Source of the DNA: Paucisalibacillus globulus
Lineage (GTDB): Bacteria > Bacillota > Bacilli > Bacillales > Amphibacillaceae
Length of the DNA: 64,000 nucleotides
Assembly (NCBI RefSeq): GCF_900184735.1
Contig: NZ_LT855395.1
Coordinates: 310,001-374,000, forward strand
Direction: 5' to 3'
Shown here piece after piece: positions 18,565 through 27,056 of this stretch. The translations under genes and the position numbers were made by a program. The notes beneath the pieces were generated by a model. That model did not search any database. It had not been told where the DNA came from and saw nothing but the letters and a program-made list of their open reading frames with translations. The first letter of the stretch is position 1. Each line of letters opens with the position of its first letter.

Positions 18565-19473
18565 CTACTTGAATAAATTGGTAAAGAATTCGGCAATTGC
18601 TTCAAATATCTTTTTGAAAAAGTTACCAACACTGTCCCAGAAACCTTCATCTGCTAATAAGTCTCCAATTTGTTCTTGAACTTTTGAAGCAATATCATTT
18701 AATTGATTTTTAACCTGATCGAAATCAATGTTTAGATTACGCATTTTATCGAATAAGTCTATTAATAATTGACGATCCTTTTCACTTAATGAGATTTCAA
18801 GTTTGTCTAATTGTTCTTGTACAATTCTCTCGACATCTTCTACGGAAGCAGGTTTTTGTTCTGCTAGCGCTTGTTTAATCTGAGTAATTAATTCACTTAC
18901 CTGTTCCTTACTTAGTCCAGCACTTGATACTAAGTCTGTTGCTACATTAAGCTCCTCATTAGCAAGCTCCATTCGCTCTTTATCAAGCTCTACACCCTCA
19001 ACATCGTATGCTTTATAGATCCCTGTCAACGCTGAATGCCCTGTAACCTTTACAGGAGATGCTACAACAACCGTTGCATTTTCTACACCCGCAGTAAGTA
19101 ACGCATTTGCATACATTTCACTGGTTACTTCCGTAATATTATCTGGTGTGATAATGGAAACATTTAATCCTTTACCTTCTTCTTCCATAGTGATTTTTGC
19201 GGAAGAAAACATTCTAGAATTTGGATTGCCACCAATATATTTAGCCAGGTCTTCACCGGTTACAGTATATTCATCCACCATCTCTGGGTCTGTTACTTCA
19301 AGTAGTTTCTGTGTTTCTGTTTTTTGTTCTTCGGTTAAATTCCCACCATAGACAACAATTGGAACACCTAGTTTTTCATTAATTACTTCATCAGCACTTA
19401 CCGGCATGACAAAAGCCGCAACCAAACTAATCATTAATGTAAACAGAGCTGTTAGTTTTATAAAACGTTTCAT
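18565..19473 (-). CDS. Secreted DUF1002-family protein
   Basis: About 302 residues; function unknown. Start placed at the ATG at 19471-19473 (MKRFIKLTALFTLMISLVAA), 8 nt after AAGGAG; earlier ATGs crowd the ribosome binding site. A Sec signal peptide with probable cleavage after PVSA is followed by the DUF1002 domain (LGVPIVVYGGNLTEEQK, YTVTGEDLAKYIGG, NITEVTSEMYANALLTAG). The C-terminal half is charged and helical, probably coiled coil, and ends in an aromatic amphipathic stretch (FFKKIFEAIAEFFTNLFK) that could touch the membrane. The family is confined mostly to Firmicutes. It is monocistronic with its own terminator. Confidence 0.85.
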   Translation of the reverse strand: MKRFIKLTALFTLMISLVAAFVMPVSADEVINEKLGVPIVVYGGNLTEEQKTETQKLLEVTDPEMVDEYTVTGEDLAKYIGGNPNSRMFSSAKITMEEEGKGLNVSIITPDNITEVTSEMYANALLTAGVENATVVVASPVKVTGHSALTGIYKAYDVEGVELDKERMELANEELNVATDLVSSAGLSKEQVSELITQIKQALAEQKPASVEDVERIVQEQLDKLEISLSEKDRQLLIDLFDKMRNLNIDFDQVKNQLNDIASKVQEQIGDLLADEGFWDSVGNFFKKIFEAIAEFFTNLFK

Positions 19474-19664
19474 ATTCATAGCTCCTTTTCTTTTCATTTT
19501 CTTTTATACTACTTGTCTACCAAAATATTATTTTATAACTTAGATTATACCCATTCTCCAAAAAATAACACCTTTTAACTATTAATCTATAATACTTTAA
19601 ATTTATTTCGATTTCCGTTATATTTAGGGTAACGAAATAATTTATAGAAAGAAGGCAACGATCA

Positions 19665-20903
19665 ATTAATACCGAAAACTTCTATGTTAAACGTAATCTA
19701 ATTATTATGTGGTTTGCTAATTTCTTCATTGCTGGAAGCATGACCATGGTTATCCCCTTTCTCTCACTTTATATTGATTCCTTCGGTAACTATTCGGATG
19801 TGTATGTTCAAAACTGGGCTGGATGGGTATTTCTAGTTACATTCATTGCTGCATTCATTTTTTCTCCTATTTGGGGACGTTTTGGAGATAAATTTGGAAG
19901 GAAGAAATTACTAGTTTTCTTCGCAACTGGAATGGGAATTTCCATATTTTTAATGGGATTTGCCACAAACGTATGGCAACTATTTATATTACGACTCATC
20001 ATGGGTATCTTTACCGGGTTTATACCAATGTCTCAAGCACTTATAGCAACCCAAACTCCGAAGAATGTGGCCGGAAAAGTTCTTGGAACACTGCAAACGG
20101 GTAGTATTACTGGCTCATTAATGGGGCCACTACTTGGTGGGGCATTAGCCGATATATTTGGCTTCTCGACAACCTTTAAATGGACTGCACTAGCCCTTTT
20201 TCTCTCCGCCCTTATTGTGCTTTTTGGAGTGCGGGAAAAGCGATTAGAATTCAGTTCAGATAAAGAACATAAATCCTACTCGAGCAAAGAAGTCATCTTA
20301 CACATCGTGAAGCATCCTGTACTATTAGTAGTGATGATTATTTCTGCACTTGTACAAATTGCTCACTTTAGCGTTCAGCCTATCCTATCCTTATATGTAG
20401 AAGAAATCCATGGTCCTCTTCATATTGCCTTTTTCTCTGGAATTGCATTCTCTGCTGCTGGAGTTGGCAATTTATTAATGACAAGAAAATGGGGGAAGCT
20501 TGGAGATCAATATGGTTATATTAAATACTTAATCCTTCTTCTATTCATGGCAGGTATTGTTTATTTACCAGGGGCATTTGTTACATCAATTTGGCAACTT
20601 GTCATTGTTCGTTTCTTATTAGGGGTATCAATTGGCGGGATCATCCCATTACGAATTGCCTATATACGCCAGGAGGCACCATTATCCATGCAAGGTGAGG
20701 TGCTTGGATATAATACTAGTTTGAGATTCTTAGGAAACATCATTGGCCCTGCTATTGGTGGTGCTATCGCTGGATTTTATGGAATTTCTTCTGTCTTTTT
20801 CGTAACAAGTGGCATACTTATTTTGAGTGGTGTCATCTTATTAGTCGCTTGGTATCGGTATGAATATGCTGACAGTAAGGGGCATTCATTGTCTTCTAGG
20901 TAA
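19665..20903 (+). CDS. MFS multidrug-type efflux transporter (possible ATT start)
   Basis: Major facilitator of 12 helices, MdtG/YfiS-like. The first ATG is at 19707 (MWFANFFIAG), which begins inside helix 1 and has no ribosome binding site. The frame stays open upstream and encodes INTENFYVKRNLII, the basic cytoplasmic lead expected in this family. GAAGG at 19651-19655 sits 9 nt before an ATT at 19665, so I propose initiation at ATT, with the ATG as fallback. The loop 2-3 motif GRFGDKFGRKKLL (MFS motif A) is present, as is a repeat of it as GKLGDQYG in the second half. Substrate unknown. Confidence 0.85.
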   Translation: MNTENFYVKRNLIIMWFANFFIAGSMTMVIPFLSLYIDSFGNYSDVYVQNWAGWVFLVTFIAAFIFSPIWGRFGDKFGRKKLLVFFATGMGISIFLMGFATNVWQLFILRLIMGIFTGFIPMSQALIATQTPKNVAGKVLGTLQTGSITGSLMGPLLGGALADIFGFSTTFKWTALALFLSALIVLFGVREKRLEFSSDKEHKSYSSKEVILHIVKHPVLLVVMIISALVQIAHFSVQPILSLYVEEIHGPLHIAFFSGIAFSAAGVGNLLMTRKWGKLGDQYGYIKYLILLLFMAGIVYLPGAFVTSIWQLVIVRFLLGVSIGGIIPLRIAYIRQEAPLSMQGEVLGYNTSLRFLGNIIGPAIGGAIAGFYGISSVFFVTSGILILSGVILLVAWYRYEYADSKGHSLSSR

Positions 20904-20943
20904 TGCAATATCATTCTGAATGAAATAGTACTCTAACAAAAGT

Positions 20944-21002
20944 AATCCGAGCTATCAATCCCTAATCATCCATTGGACCTTAAATGATAGCTCGGATTTT
21001 TC
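20944..21002 (+). terminator. Intrinsic terminator of the MFS gene
   Basis: AATCCGAGCTATCA (20944-20957) pairs perfectly with TGATAGCTCGGATT (20985-20998) and is followed by TTTTTCT. A 14-bp stem makes this a strong terminator downstream of the MFS gene. Confidence 0.92.
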
Positions 21003-21030
21003 TGTTTCTTTACATACTTAGTGCATATTT

Positions 21031-21142
21031 GATAGAAACTGCGAGGTAATTTAACCATAGTTAATGAGGATAGCGGAGCAATACCGCTAAACTAATAAAT
21101 TATCGGATAACATACAGTAGTTAACTCGCAGTAGTTTCTATC
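21031..21142. repeat. Dispersed repeat, ends-only copy (21.0 kb)
   Basis: Bounded by GATAGAAACTGCGAG on the left and CTCGCAGTAGTTTCTATC on the right, an inverted repeat. The interior GATAGCGGAGCAATACCGCT matches the outer part of module A at 34.2 kb (GATAGCGGGACGATACCGCT), but the GC-rich modules are missing. I read it as an internally deleted member of the repeat family. Confidence 0.7.
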
Positions 21143-21284
21143 TATCACCCATTCTCCTAACTAGCAAATCACATAACTACCAATGCATCGTTATTTTTTT
21201 TACAAATGTAACGATATCCTCTTTTTATTTCCACTATTTCGTTGTAAACTATTCCTATTGTTTTTACAGAAAGAAGGAACCGTT

Positions 21285-22649
21285 ATGGACAAAAAGACTA
21301 CGAAGAATTTAACGTTATTTTCGTTAACGTGGCCAATTTTCATTGAAATTTTACTACATATGTTAATGGGGAATGCAGATACACTGATGCTAAGTCAGTA
21401 TTCAGATAAATCAGTTGCCGCTGTTGGGGTTTCTAATCAGATACTTTCTGTAGTAATTGTGATGTTCGGTTTTGTGGCACAAGGGGCGGCTGTTTTAATT
21501 GCACAAAATATTGGTGCGGATAAACCAAAAGCTGCCGGACAAATTGCTCTTAATGCTCTAAGTATGAATTTACTATTTTCAATCCTACTTAGTCTGGTTT
21601 TATTTGTTTGGGCTAAGCCAATCTTGAATGTAATGGATCTACCACAAGAGTTAATGGGTGAAGGATTAGCCTATATGCAAATTGTTGGTGGCTTAATATT
21701 TGTTCAAGCATTAATCATGACTACAGGTGCCATCTTAAGAAGTTATGGCCATACAAAGGATACCATGGTTGTAACGATTGGGATGAACATCCTCAATATC
21801 ATTGGAAACTACTTCGTTATTTTTGGACCTTTTGGATTTCCTGTTTTAGGGGTGGAAGGAGTAGCATATTCTACAGCTATTAGTAGATTGATAGGATTTG
21901 TTGCGCTGGTTTTCCTTCTCCTTAAACGTGCAGATGGGGAAATTAATTTTAAACACTTTTTCAGATACAACAAAATGCATGTGAAAAGTTTATTAAAAAT
22001 AGGGATTCCCTCTGCAGGGGAACAATTATCTTATAACGCCAGCCAAATGGTGATTACCTATTTTGTTGCACAACTAGGAACCATCGCAATTACAACAAAG
22101 GTATATACGCAAAATATTATGATGTTCATTTTCTTGTTTTCTATTGCTATTGGTCAGGGAACACAAATTTTGATTGGCCATATGATTGGTGCAGGCAAAA
22201 TTGAGCAAGCGTATGAACGTGCACTTAAGAGTCTACAGATTTCTATCTTTATATCACTTGCTATGGGTGGAATAGTATACCTTATAGCTAAGCCGTTTCT
22301 TGGGATTTTTACGGATAACGCAACGATCATTGAGTCCGGTACATTTCTACTACTGTTAACCATTATTTTAGAGCCTGGTCGTGCTTTTAATCTTGTTATG
22401 ATTAGTTCATTAAGGGCTGCAGGAGATGTAAAGTTTCCAGTATATATTGGTATTATCGTGATGTGGGGTGTAAGTGTTACTTTCAGTTGGTTTTTCGGAA
22501 TATATCTTGGACTTGGTTTAATTGGAATATGGATTGGATTCATTGCTGATGAGTGGTTACGCGGTGTATTAATGCTTCGCCGTTGGAAGAAACGTCATTG
22601 GGTTAATATGAGTTTTGTTCAGAAGAACAGTGTCACCAATGATGCATGA
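21285..22649 (+). CDS. MATE-family efflux transporter (first)
   Basis: Multi-antimicrobial extrusion family, about 454 residues and 12 helices. The start ATG at 21285 (MDKKTTKNLTLFSLTWPIFIE) follows AGAAGGAA; a longer frame upstream begins at 21183 but lacks a ribosome binding site. MGNADTLMLSQYSDKSVAAVG is the usual N-terminal MATE motif, and the second half repeats it around FVAQLGTIAITTKVY. Family members export cationic compounds by Na+ or H+ antiport. Probably monocistronic or co-read with the following DUF1450 gene. Confidence 0.9.
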   Translation: MDKKTTKNLTLFSLTWPIFIEILLHMLMGNADTLMLSQYSDKSVAAVGVSNQILSVVIVMFGFVAQGAAVLIAQNIGADKPKAAGQIALNALSMNLLFSILLSLVLFVWAKPILNVMDLPQELMGEGLAYMQIVGGLIFVQALIMTTGAILRSYGHTKDTMVVTIGMNILNIIGNYFVIFGPFGFPVLGVEGVAYSTAISRLIGFVALVFLLLKRADGEINFKHFFRYNKMHVKSLLKIGIPSAGEQLSYNASQMVITYFVAQLGTIAITTKVYTQNIMMFIFLFSIAIGQGTQILIGHMIGAGKIEQAYERALKSLQISIFISLAMGGIVYLIAKPFLGIFTDNATIIESGTFLLLLTIILEPGRAFNLVMISSLRAAGDVKFPVYIGIIVMWGVSVTFSWFFGIYLGLGLIGIWIGFIADEWLRGVLMLRRWKKRHWVNMSFVQKNSVTNDA

Positions 22650-22721
22650 TATTTGAATTGGTGTCCTGATAGTGCTATCATGCAATCATTCCATTTAATT
22701 CTTGAAAGAAAGTGATGGCTA

Positions 22722-22967
22722 ATGGGTATTGTTGTTGTCGAGATATGTGATGGTAATTTAATCACTACTTTAAATATAGAGGAGATTCTAGAAGAAGAAT
22801 TTCCTGAGGTTGCGGTTTTAACGAGCGATTGTCTATCGTTTTGTGGATTATGTCGAGTGAAGCCGTATGCAATTGTAAATAATCGGAGAATTTTTGGGAA
22901 GAGTCCTGAGGATTGCTTGGATAAGATTAGGGAAGTTATTAAAGAAGAACTGGCTATTTATCAATAA
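22722..22967 (+). CDS. DUF1450 (YuzB-like) small protein
   Basis: An 81-residue protein of the DUF1450 family, conserved in Bacillaceae and of unknown function. The cysteine-rich segment CLSFCGLCRVKPYAIVN (about residues 37-53) is the family signature and could bind metal. The C-terminus is an acidic helix. The ATG at 22722 is preceded by GAAAGTGATGG, a modest ribosome binding site. The terminator overlaps the last codons. Confidence 0.85.
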   Translation: MGIVVVEICDGNLITTLNIEEILEEEFPEVAVLTSDCLSFCGLCRVKPYAIVNNRRIFGKSPEDCLDKIREVIKEELAIYQ

Positions 22968-22982
22968 TAGCCAGTTCTTTTG
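22944..22982 (+). terminator. Intrinsic terminator after the DUF1450 gene
   Basis: AGAACTGGCTATT pairs with AATAGCCAGTTCT, followed by TTTGTG. The left arm lies in the last codons of the DUF1450 gene. Good Rho-independent terminator. Confidence 0.88.
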
Positions 22983-23053
22983 TGTTTCGACAATTTTTAT
23001 TTCCAGGGAAATATTTTGTCAGTTATTGTTATTATTATGCTTTCTGGCCAAAT

Positions 23054-23174
23054 CCGTGGCCCGGATACACTCCGCTTTCCATGGGCGGCTGGTGAGCCTC
23101 CTCGTGCTACACGCACTGTGGGGTCTCACCTATGCCTATCCTCCCATAGGAGTCTCCGTGTATTCGGGCCACAC
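23054..23174. repeat. Dispersed palindromic repeat, single-module copy (23.1 kb)
   Basis: GC-rich block bounded by GTGGCCCGGATACAC (23056-23070) and GTGTATTCGGGCCAC (23158-23172), inverted with one mismatch. The interior is module B in reverse orientation (GGCGGCTGGTGAGCCTCCTC, GGGGTCTCACC, AGGAGTCTCCG). The outer flanks found in other copies are absent. It lies between the convergent DUF1450 and alcohol dehydrogenase genes. Confidence 0.82.
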
Positions 23175-23243
23175 AGTAGAATTACAAAAAGTTTATATCC
23201 TCACGTCCATCACTATTCCATTACTTATCAAACTAACTACCCG

Positions 23244-24416
23244 TTACAAGCTTGCTCTAAATATCTCTAATGAATCGTCTTTTGTTAGCTTTTTAAAGTT
23301 GCCGTATGTTGGTGATGCCACTACGGTTTTTTCTGCCATGATTTCTAAGGAACTCTGGTCTATTCCGTAGTCTGATAGTTTAGACGGAGCCCCAATGCTG
23401 TTCCAGAATTGTCGTAGATTTTCTATTCCTTCTAAGGCTATGTCTTTGTCTGATTTCCCTTCTGAGTTTACGTTGAATACGCGAATTGCTAGTTGCTTGA
23501 ATCGCGATACGTTTCCCTCGTCTAGTACGTGTTTCATCCAATTCGGGAATAGTATTGCTAGACCACCACCGTGCGGTATATCATGTACAGCACTTACAGC
23601 ATGTTCTAGGTTATGGGTAGCCCAGTCACCGCGGAATCCCATATTGAGCATATTGTTTAGGGCTAATGTTCCGGATAACATAATCGTTTCCCTTAACTCG
23701 TAATTTTCTAGGTCTTTTAGAAGTTTTGGAGCTGCTTCCATTACGGTTAGCAATACAGATTCACAAAAGCGATCTTGCACCTTGGTATTGGTAGTTTGGT
23801 GGAAATAATGCTCCAATACATGTGACATCATGTCAACAATACCGTAAATGGTTTGGTCCTCGGGTACAGAGAATGTATGAGTTGGATCTAGAATAGAAAA
23901 CTTCGGATAAGTATACGGAGCCGCACCCCAACCATGCTTTTCATTCTCTTCCCAATTGGTAATAACAGAACCACTATTCATCTCGGAACCAGTTGCAGAA
24001 AGAGTCAGCACGGTTCCGAATGGTAGTGCATCTTTTGCTGTTTCCTTTTTGGTCACAATATCCCACATATCCGTTTCTGTTTTTGCCCCAACTGCAATTG
24101 CTTTTGTACAATCAATTGTACTACCACCACCAACAGCTAGCAGAAATTCAATACCTTCTTGCTTACAGATTTCTACCCCTTTACGCACGGTAGATATCCT
24201 TGGATTTGGTTCAACACCAGGCAACTCGAAAACCTCTGCATTAATTTCTGCAAGTTTTTCCATGACATTATCATAAATACCATTTCGTTTAATGCTGCCT
24301 CCTCCATATATAAGAAGAACCTTTCGTCCATAGACTTTCACTTCCTCAGGCAGTGCATCTAATTGTCCTTTACCAAAAATAAGTTTGGTTGGGTTGTAAT
24401 ATGTAAAGTTATCCAA
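23244..24416 (-). CDS. Iron-containing alcohol dehydrogenase (TTG start)
   Basis: Group III (Fe-ADH) family, about 390 residues, similar to the NADH-dependent butanol dehydrogenase (YugJ/YugK) branch. I place the start at the TTG at 24414-24416 ([19 protein letters not shown]): AAGGAGG lies 8 nt upstream, whereas an ATG at 24437 would put that ribosome binding site inside the gene. The NAD(P)-binding [13 protein letters not shown] and metal ligands in [14 protein letters not shown] (Asp, His) and [16 protein letters not shown] (His, His) are intact. It follows the RidA gene by 13 bp. The reaction is reduction of an aldehyde or ketone or the reverse; the substrate cannot be read from sequence. 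Confidence 0.9.
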   Translation of the reverse strand: MDNFTYYNPTKLIFGKGQLDALPEEVKVYGRKVLLIYGGGSIKRNGIYDNVMEKLAEINAEVFELPGVEPNPRISTVRKGVEICKQEGIEFLLAVGGGSTIDCTKAIAVGAKTETDMWDIVTKKETAKDALPFGTVLTLSATGSEMNSGSVITNWEENEKHGWGAAPYTYPKFSILDPTHTFSVPEDQTIYGIVDMMSHVLEHYFHQTTNTKVQDRFCESVLLTVMEAAPKLLKDLENYELRETIMLSGTLALNNMLNMGFRGDWATHNLEHAVSAVHDIPHGGGLAILFPNWMKHVLDEGNVSRFKQLAIRVFNVNSEGKSDKDIALEGIENLRQFWNSIGAPSKLSDYGIDQSSLEIMAEKTVVASPTYGNFKKLTKDDSLEIFRASL

Positions 24417-24429
24417 TTCATATTCCTCC

Positions 24430-24807
24430 TTAGTCATTTACTACGATAGCATCAATCTCTACTAGTACATCCTTCGGTAATCGACTCACTTCAACAGTCG
24501 CACGTGCAGGATAGGGCTTCTCTAAATAGCTGCCATATATTTCGTTTACAGTAGCAAAATCATCCATGGAGGATAAGTAAATAGTAAACTTACCTACTTT
24601 AGAAAAACTAGAACCGGCTTCTTGAAGTATAGCCTTTAAATTTTCCATCACCTGCGTTGTTTGTGCCTCTATTCCTGTTGCAACCTCACCAGTTGCTGGA
24701 TTAATTCCAATTTGCCCAGAAACAAATAGTAAATTTCCTATTTCAACCGCCTGAGAATAAGGTCCAATTGCTGCAGGAGCTTTTTCTGTAAATACTTCTT
24801 TTCCCAT
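24430..24807 (-). CDS. ridA: RidA/YjgF-family enamine/imine deaminase
   Basis: A 125-residue protein that hydrolyses reactive enamine/imine intermediates to ketoacids and ammonia. [21 protein letters not shown] at the N-terminus, [12 protein letters not shown] in the middle and the substrate-binding arginine in [15 protein letters not shown] (about residues 103-117) are all conserved. The ATG at 24807 follows GGAGGAAAT. It is co-transcribed with the alcohol dehydrogenase gene 13 bp downstream, suggesting a joint role in carbonyl detoxification or amino-acid-derived metabolism. Confidence 0.92.
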   Translation of the reverse strand: MGKEVFTEKAPAAIGPYSQAVEIGNLLFVSGQIGINPATGEVATGIEAQTTQVMENLKAILQEAGSSFSKVGKFTIYLSSMDDFATVNEIYGSYLEKPYPARATVEVSRLPKDVLVEIDAIVVND

Positions 24808-24864
24808 TCTATTTCCTCCTTCATCTTTTGTTTCTATTTTAGCGTTTTTGAATCTTGATATCCA

Positions 24865-25470
24865 TTATTGCTGTTCTCTAATATGGTCTACATAGCTCAT
24901 GACTGATTTCACATAATAAATATCACCGTAACAGGCATCAAACTGCTTCGCTTCTTTTCTTAAGCAAGTATAGATGGATTGGTCTGGGGCATTTTCATAC
25001 ATCTCTTGCGAAAAAGCGATGGCTACCTCTTGTGTATAGTGTCCACTTGTTTCCTGTACATAGTTAATAAACCCTCTGCCAAAATTATAGGACTGAATAG
25101 CTAGTTCTAAATCATAACCTGCATCTTTTAATGTTTCCGAAAAATAATACACACCTTGTTTAATAGAATGTTCCGGATTATCAATACAACCAATTTGTCC
25201 ACAATAACTTTCCGATGATTGCATAGGGTCAGCGCCTCTCCCACCGGATTCCTGCATCATCATCGCAAGTAAAATATCCACATATCCAGCTATCTGATAG
25301 TCCTCCGCATACTTTTCAACAAGTGGCTTATATTCTAGGACTTCTTCGGTTATTGTAGGATTACTCCATTGATTATTATCCACAATAAGGGACAGTACCA
25401 CAAATCCTACAACAAGACCAATAGCCAAATATGTCGTCTGCTTAATCGCCTTTTTCGTTTGCTTTCTCAT
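24865..25470 (-). CDS. Membrane-anchored lysozyme-like cell-wall hydrolase
   Basis: A 201-residue protein with a basic N-terminus, one membrane helix (YLAIGLVVGFVVLSLIV, about 14-30) and an external lysozyme-like domain of the type at the N-terminus of CwlT. The probable catalytic Glu is in AMMMQESGG (about residue 74), followed by DPMQSSES and the later LAIQSYNFGRGFI. Cys pairs in YCGQIGCID and at TCLRKEAKQFDACYG may form disulfides. It would cleave the glycan strand of peptidoglycan at the outer membrane surface. It is not near conjugation genes, so it is probably a housekeeping muramidase. Confidence 0.82.
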   Translation of the reverse strand: MRKQTKKAIKQTTYLAIGLVVGFVVLSLIVDNNQWSNPTITEEVLEYKPLVEKYAEDYQIAGYVDILLAMMMQESGGRGADPMQSSESYCGQIGCIDNPEHSIKQGVYYFSETLKDAGYDLELAIQSYNFGRGFINYVQETSGHYTQEVAIAFSQEMYENAPDQSIYTCLRKEAKQFDACYGDIYYVKSVMSYVDHIREQQ

Positions 25471-25606
25471 TCCCCATCACTCTACATCTATAATTTAGTT
25501 ATCCACAGATAAGATACATACTATGTCAATATTTCGTGTCTTTTGTCAAAAGTGAATACAAAATATTGAGGTTATCCTCATCCTATCCACAATTTGTGTA
25601 TAAGTT

Positions 25607-26953
25607 TTAATTTTTTCTCTCTTTAAACAATACTTTTTCTCGCCATTTCCCAAATTTAAAGTACATATAAGCAAAAATACTACTAATCATGAAGCTTACA
25701 CCCATCCCCAACGCAATCCCGTTCTCCCCAAACCAATGAGAAAATAGGAATGTTAAAGGATATCTCAGGATCCAGAATGAGATGATATTGAGTATTAACA
25801 CTTGATACATGGCTCCAGCTGCACGAACTACTCCGTTTAATATGAAGTTTATCCCCAAGAATGGATAACAAAGTGCAATTATTTTTAAGTAAGTAGCTGC
25901 AAATGAAACAGCTTCTTCTTCTTGAATAAAGAGACGAACTGCATGTTCTGCTAACAATACAACTAATAATCCAATGAAAACCATGACAGTAAAATTATAG
26001 ATTACACCGTATTTAGCAATTTTATTTACACGGCCCCAATTCTTTACTCCAATATTCTGTCCACTCATACTTCCAACTGCAGTACCTAGTGCATGTGCCG
26101 GAAGCATAATGATACTATCTAAGCGCTGCGCAGCACCGAATCCACCGACGACAGAAGGACCAAACGAAGTGACAACACTCATGATGGCAGCAGAACCTGC
26201 AGATATAACGGACATCTGTAACCCTGAAGGAATACCTAAATGGAGGATAAGCTTAATTTCCTCCCACTTCGGTAATCTTGGAACAGTAAACGGCGCAAGC
26301 TTTTTACGAAGGACATGGAAAATTCCATATAAAAATGCAAATCCCTGTGAAATAATCGTTGCATAGGCTGCACCTTCTACCCCTAAATCAAATACGGAAA
26401 TAAACAACGGGTCTAGTACAAGGTTTAACAACACTGCTATTGATACAAATTGTAATGGGGTTTTACTATCTCCTAACGCTCGAAGTACAGTGCTAATAAA
26501 GTTGTATCCAAATAAGAATATCATCCCAAGGAAGTTAATTTGTAAATAGGATTTAGCTAATCCTAATATTTCACTTGGTGTCCCTAGTAATCGAAGAAGT
26601 TGCTCTGCGAATACAAATCCAGTTACCCCTAGGGATACAGACATGACCGTCAAAAGTACAACAAAAGCATTTAAATACCTTTTTAATCCGTCCTGATTCT
26701 TCCTGCCTTTTTGCTGTGAAAGAATCGTCAACGCTGCATTATTTAACCCAATGATAAAGGCTAGGACAGTAAATATAAGGGTACCTGAAACAGCCACTGC
26801 ACCTAATGCATTCGCTCCAAGTAAATTACCAACCCATAAGCTATCGATTAATTGATAAGATGTCTGGAGTAAATTCGCTAGCAATATAGGTCCAGAAAAG
26901 ACAATAAGCTGCCTCCAAATATTCCCCTGTGTAAAATCATGTTGCTTTTTCAT
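25607..26953 (-). CDS. MATE-family efflux transporter (second)
   Basis: MATE family, 448 residues, 12 helices, clearly different from the MATE protein at 21285-22649. The N-terminal GPILLANLLQTSYQLIDSLWVGNLLG and the motif GVEGAAYATIISQ are typical of the DinF/NorM-like branch common in Firmicutes. The C-terminus is a short basic tail (KVLFKERKN). The ATG at 26953 follows GGAAAGG at long spacing. Substrate not predictable. Confidence 0.9.
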   Translation of the reverse strand: MKKQHDFTQGNIWRQLIVFSGPILLANLLQTSYQLIDSLWVGNLLGANALGAVAVSGTLIFTVLAFIIGLNNAALTILSQQKGRKNQDGLKRYLNAFVVLLTVMSVSLGVTGFVFAEQLLRLLGTPSEILGLAKSYLQINFLGMIFLFGYNFISTVLRALGDSKTPLQFVSIAVLLNLVLDPLFISVFDLGVEGAAYATIISQGFAFLYGIFHVLRKKLAPFTVPRLPKWEEIKLILHLGIPSGLQMSVISAGSAAIMSVVTSFGPSVVGGFGAAQRLDSIIMLPAHALGTAVGSMSGQNIGVKNWGRVNKIAKYGVIYNFTVMVFIGLLVVLLAEHAVRLFIQEEEAVSFAATYLKIIALCYPFLGINFILNGVVRAAGAMYQVLILNIISFWILRYPLTFLFSHWFGENGIALGMGVSFMISSIFAYMYFKFGKWREKVLFKERKN

Positions 26954-27005
26954 CTAAAAAACAACCTTTCCAATTATGATCCAAAACAATTGTACCATTT
27001 CAAAA

Positions 27006-27046
27006 TCAAAAAGGAAGGTTTCTCCTATTTTCGAGAAACCTTCCCA
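27006..27046 (-). terminator. Terminator of the TAXI-TRAP operon
   Basis: On the minus strand GGAAGGTTTCTC pairs with GAGAAACCTTCC (12-bp perfect stem) followed by TTTTTG, 10 bp after the TRAP permease stop codon. Strong Rho-independent terminator. Confidence 0.93.
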
Positions 27047-27056
27047 TATTCTATTA

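Noticed and set aside
22894-23370. Plus-strand frame of 158 codons over the 23.1-kb repeat
   Set aside because: It overlaps the DUF1450 gene, its terminator, the repeat and the end of the alcohol dehydrogenase gene; no family resemblance.
24865-25470. Lysozyme-like gene as part of a conjugative element (CwlT relation)
   Set aside because: No VirB4, relaxase or integrase genes nearby, and it lacks the NlpC/P60 domain of CwlT.
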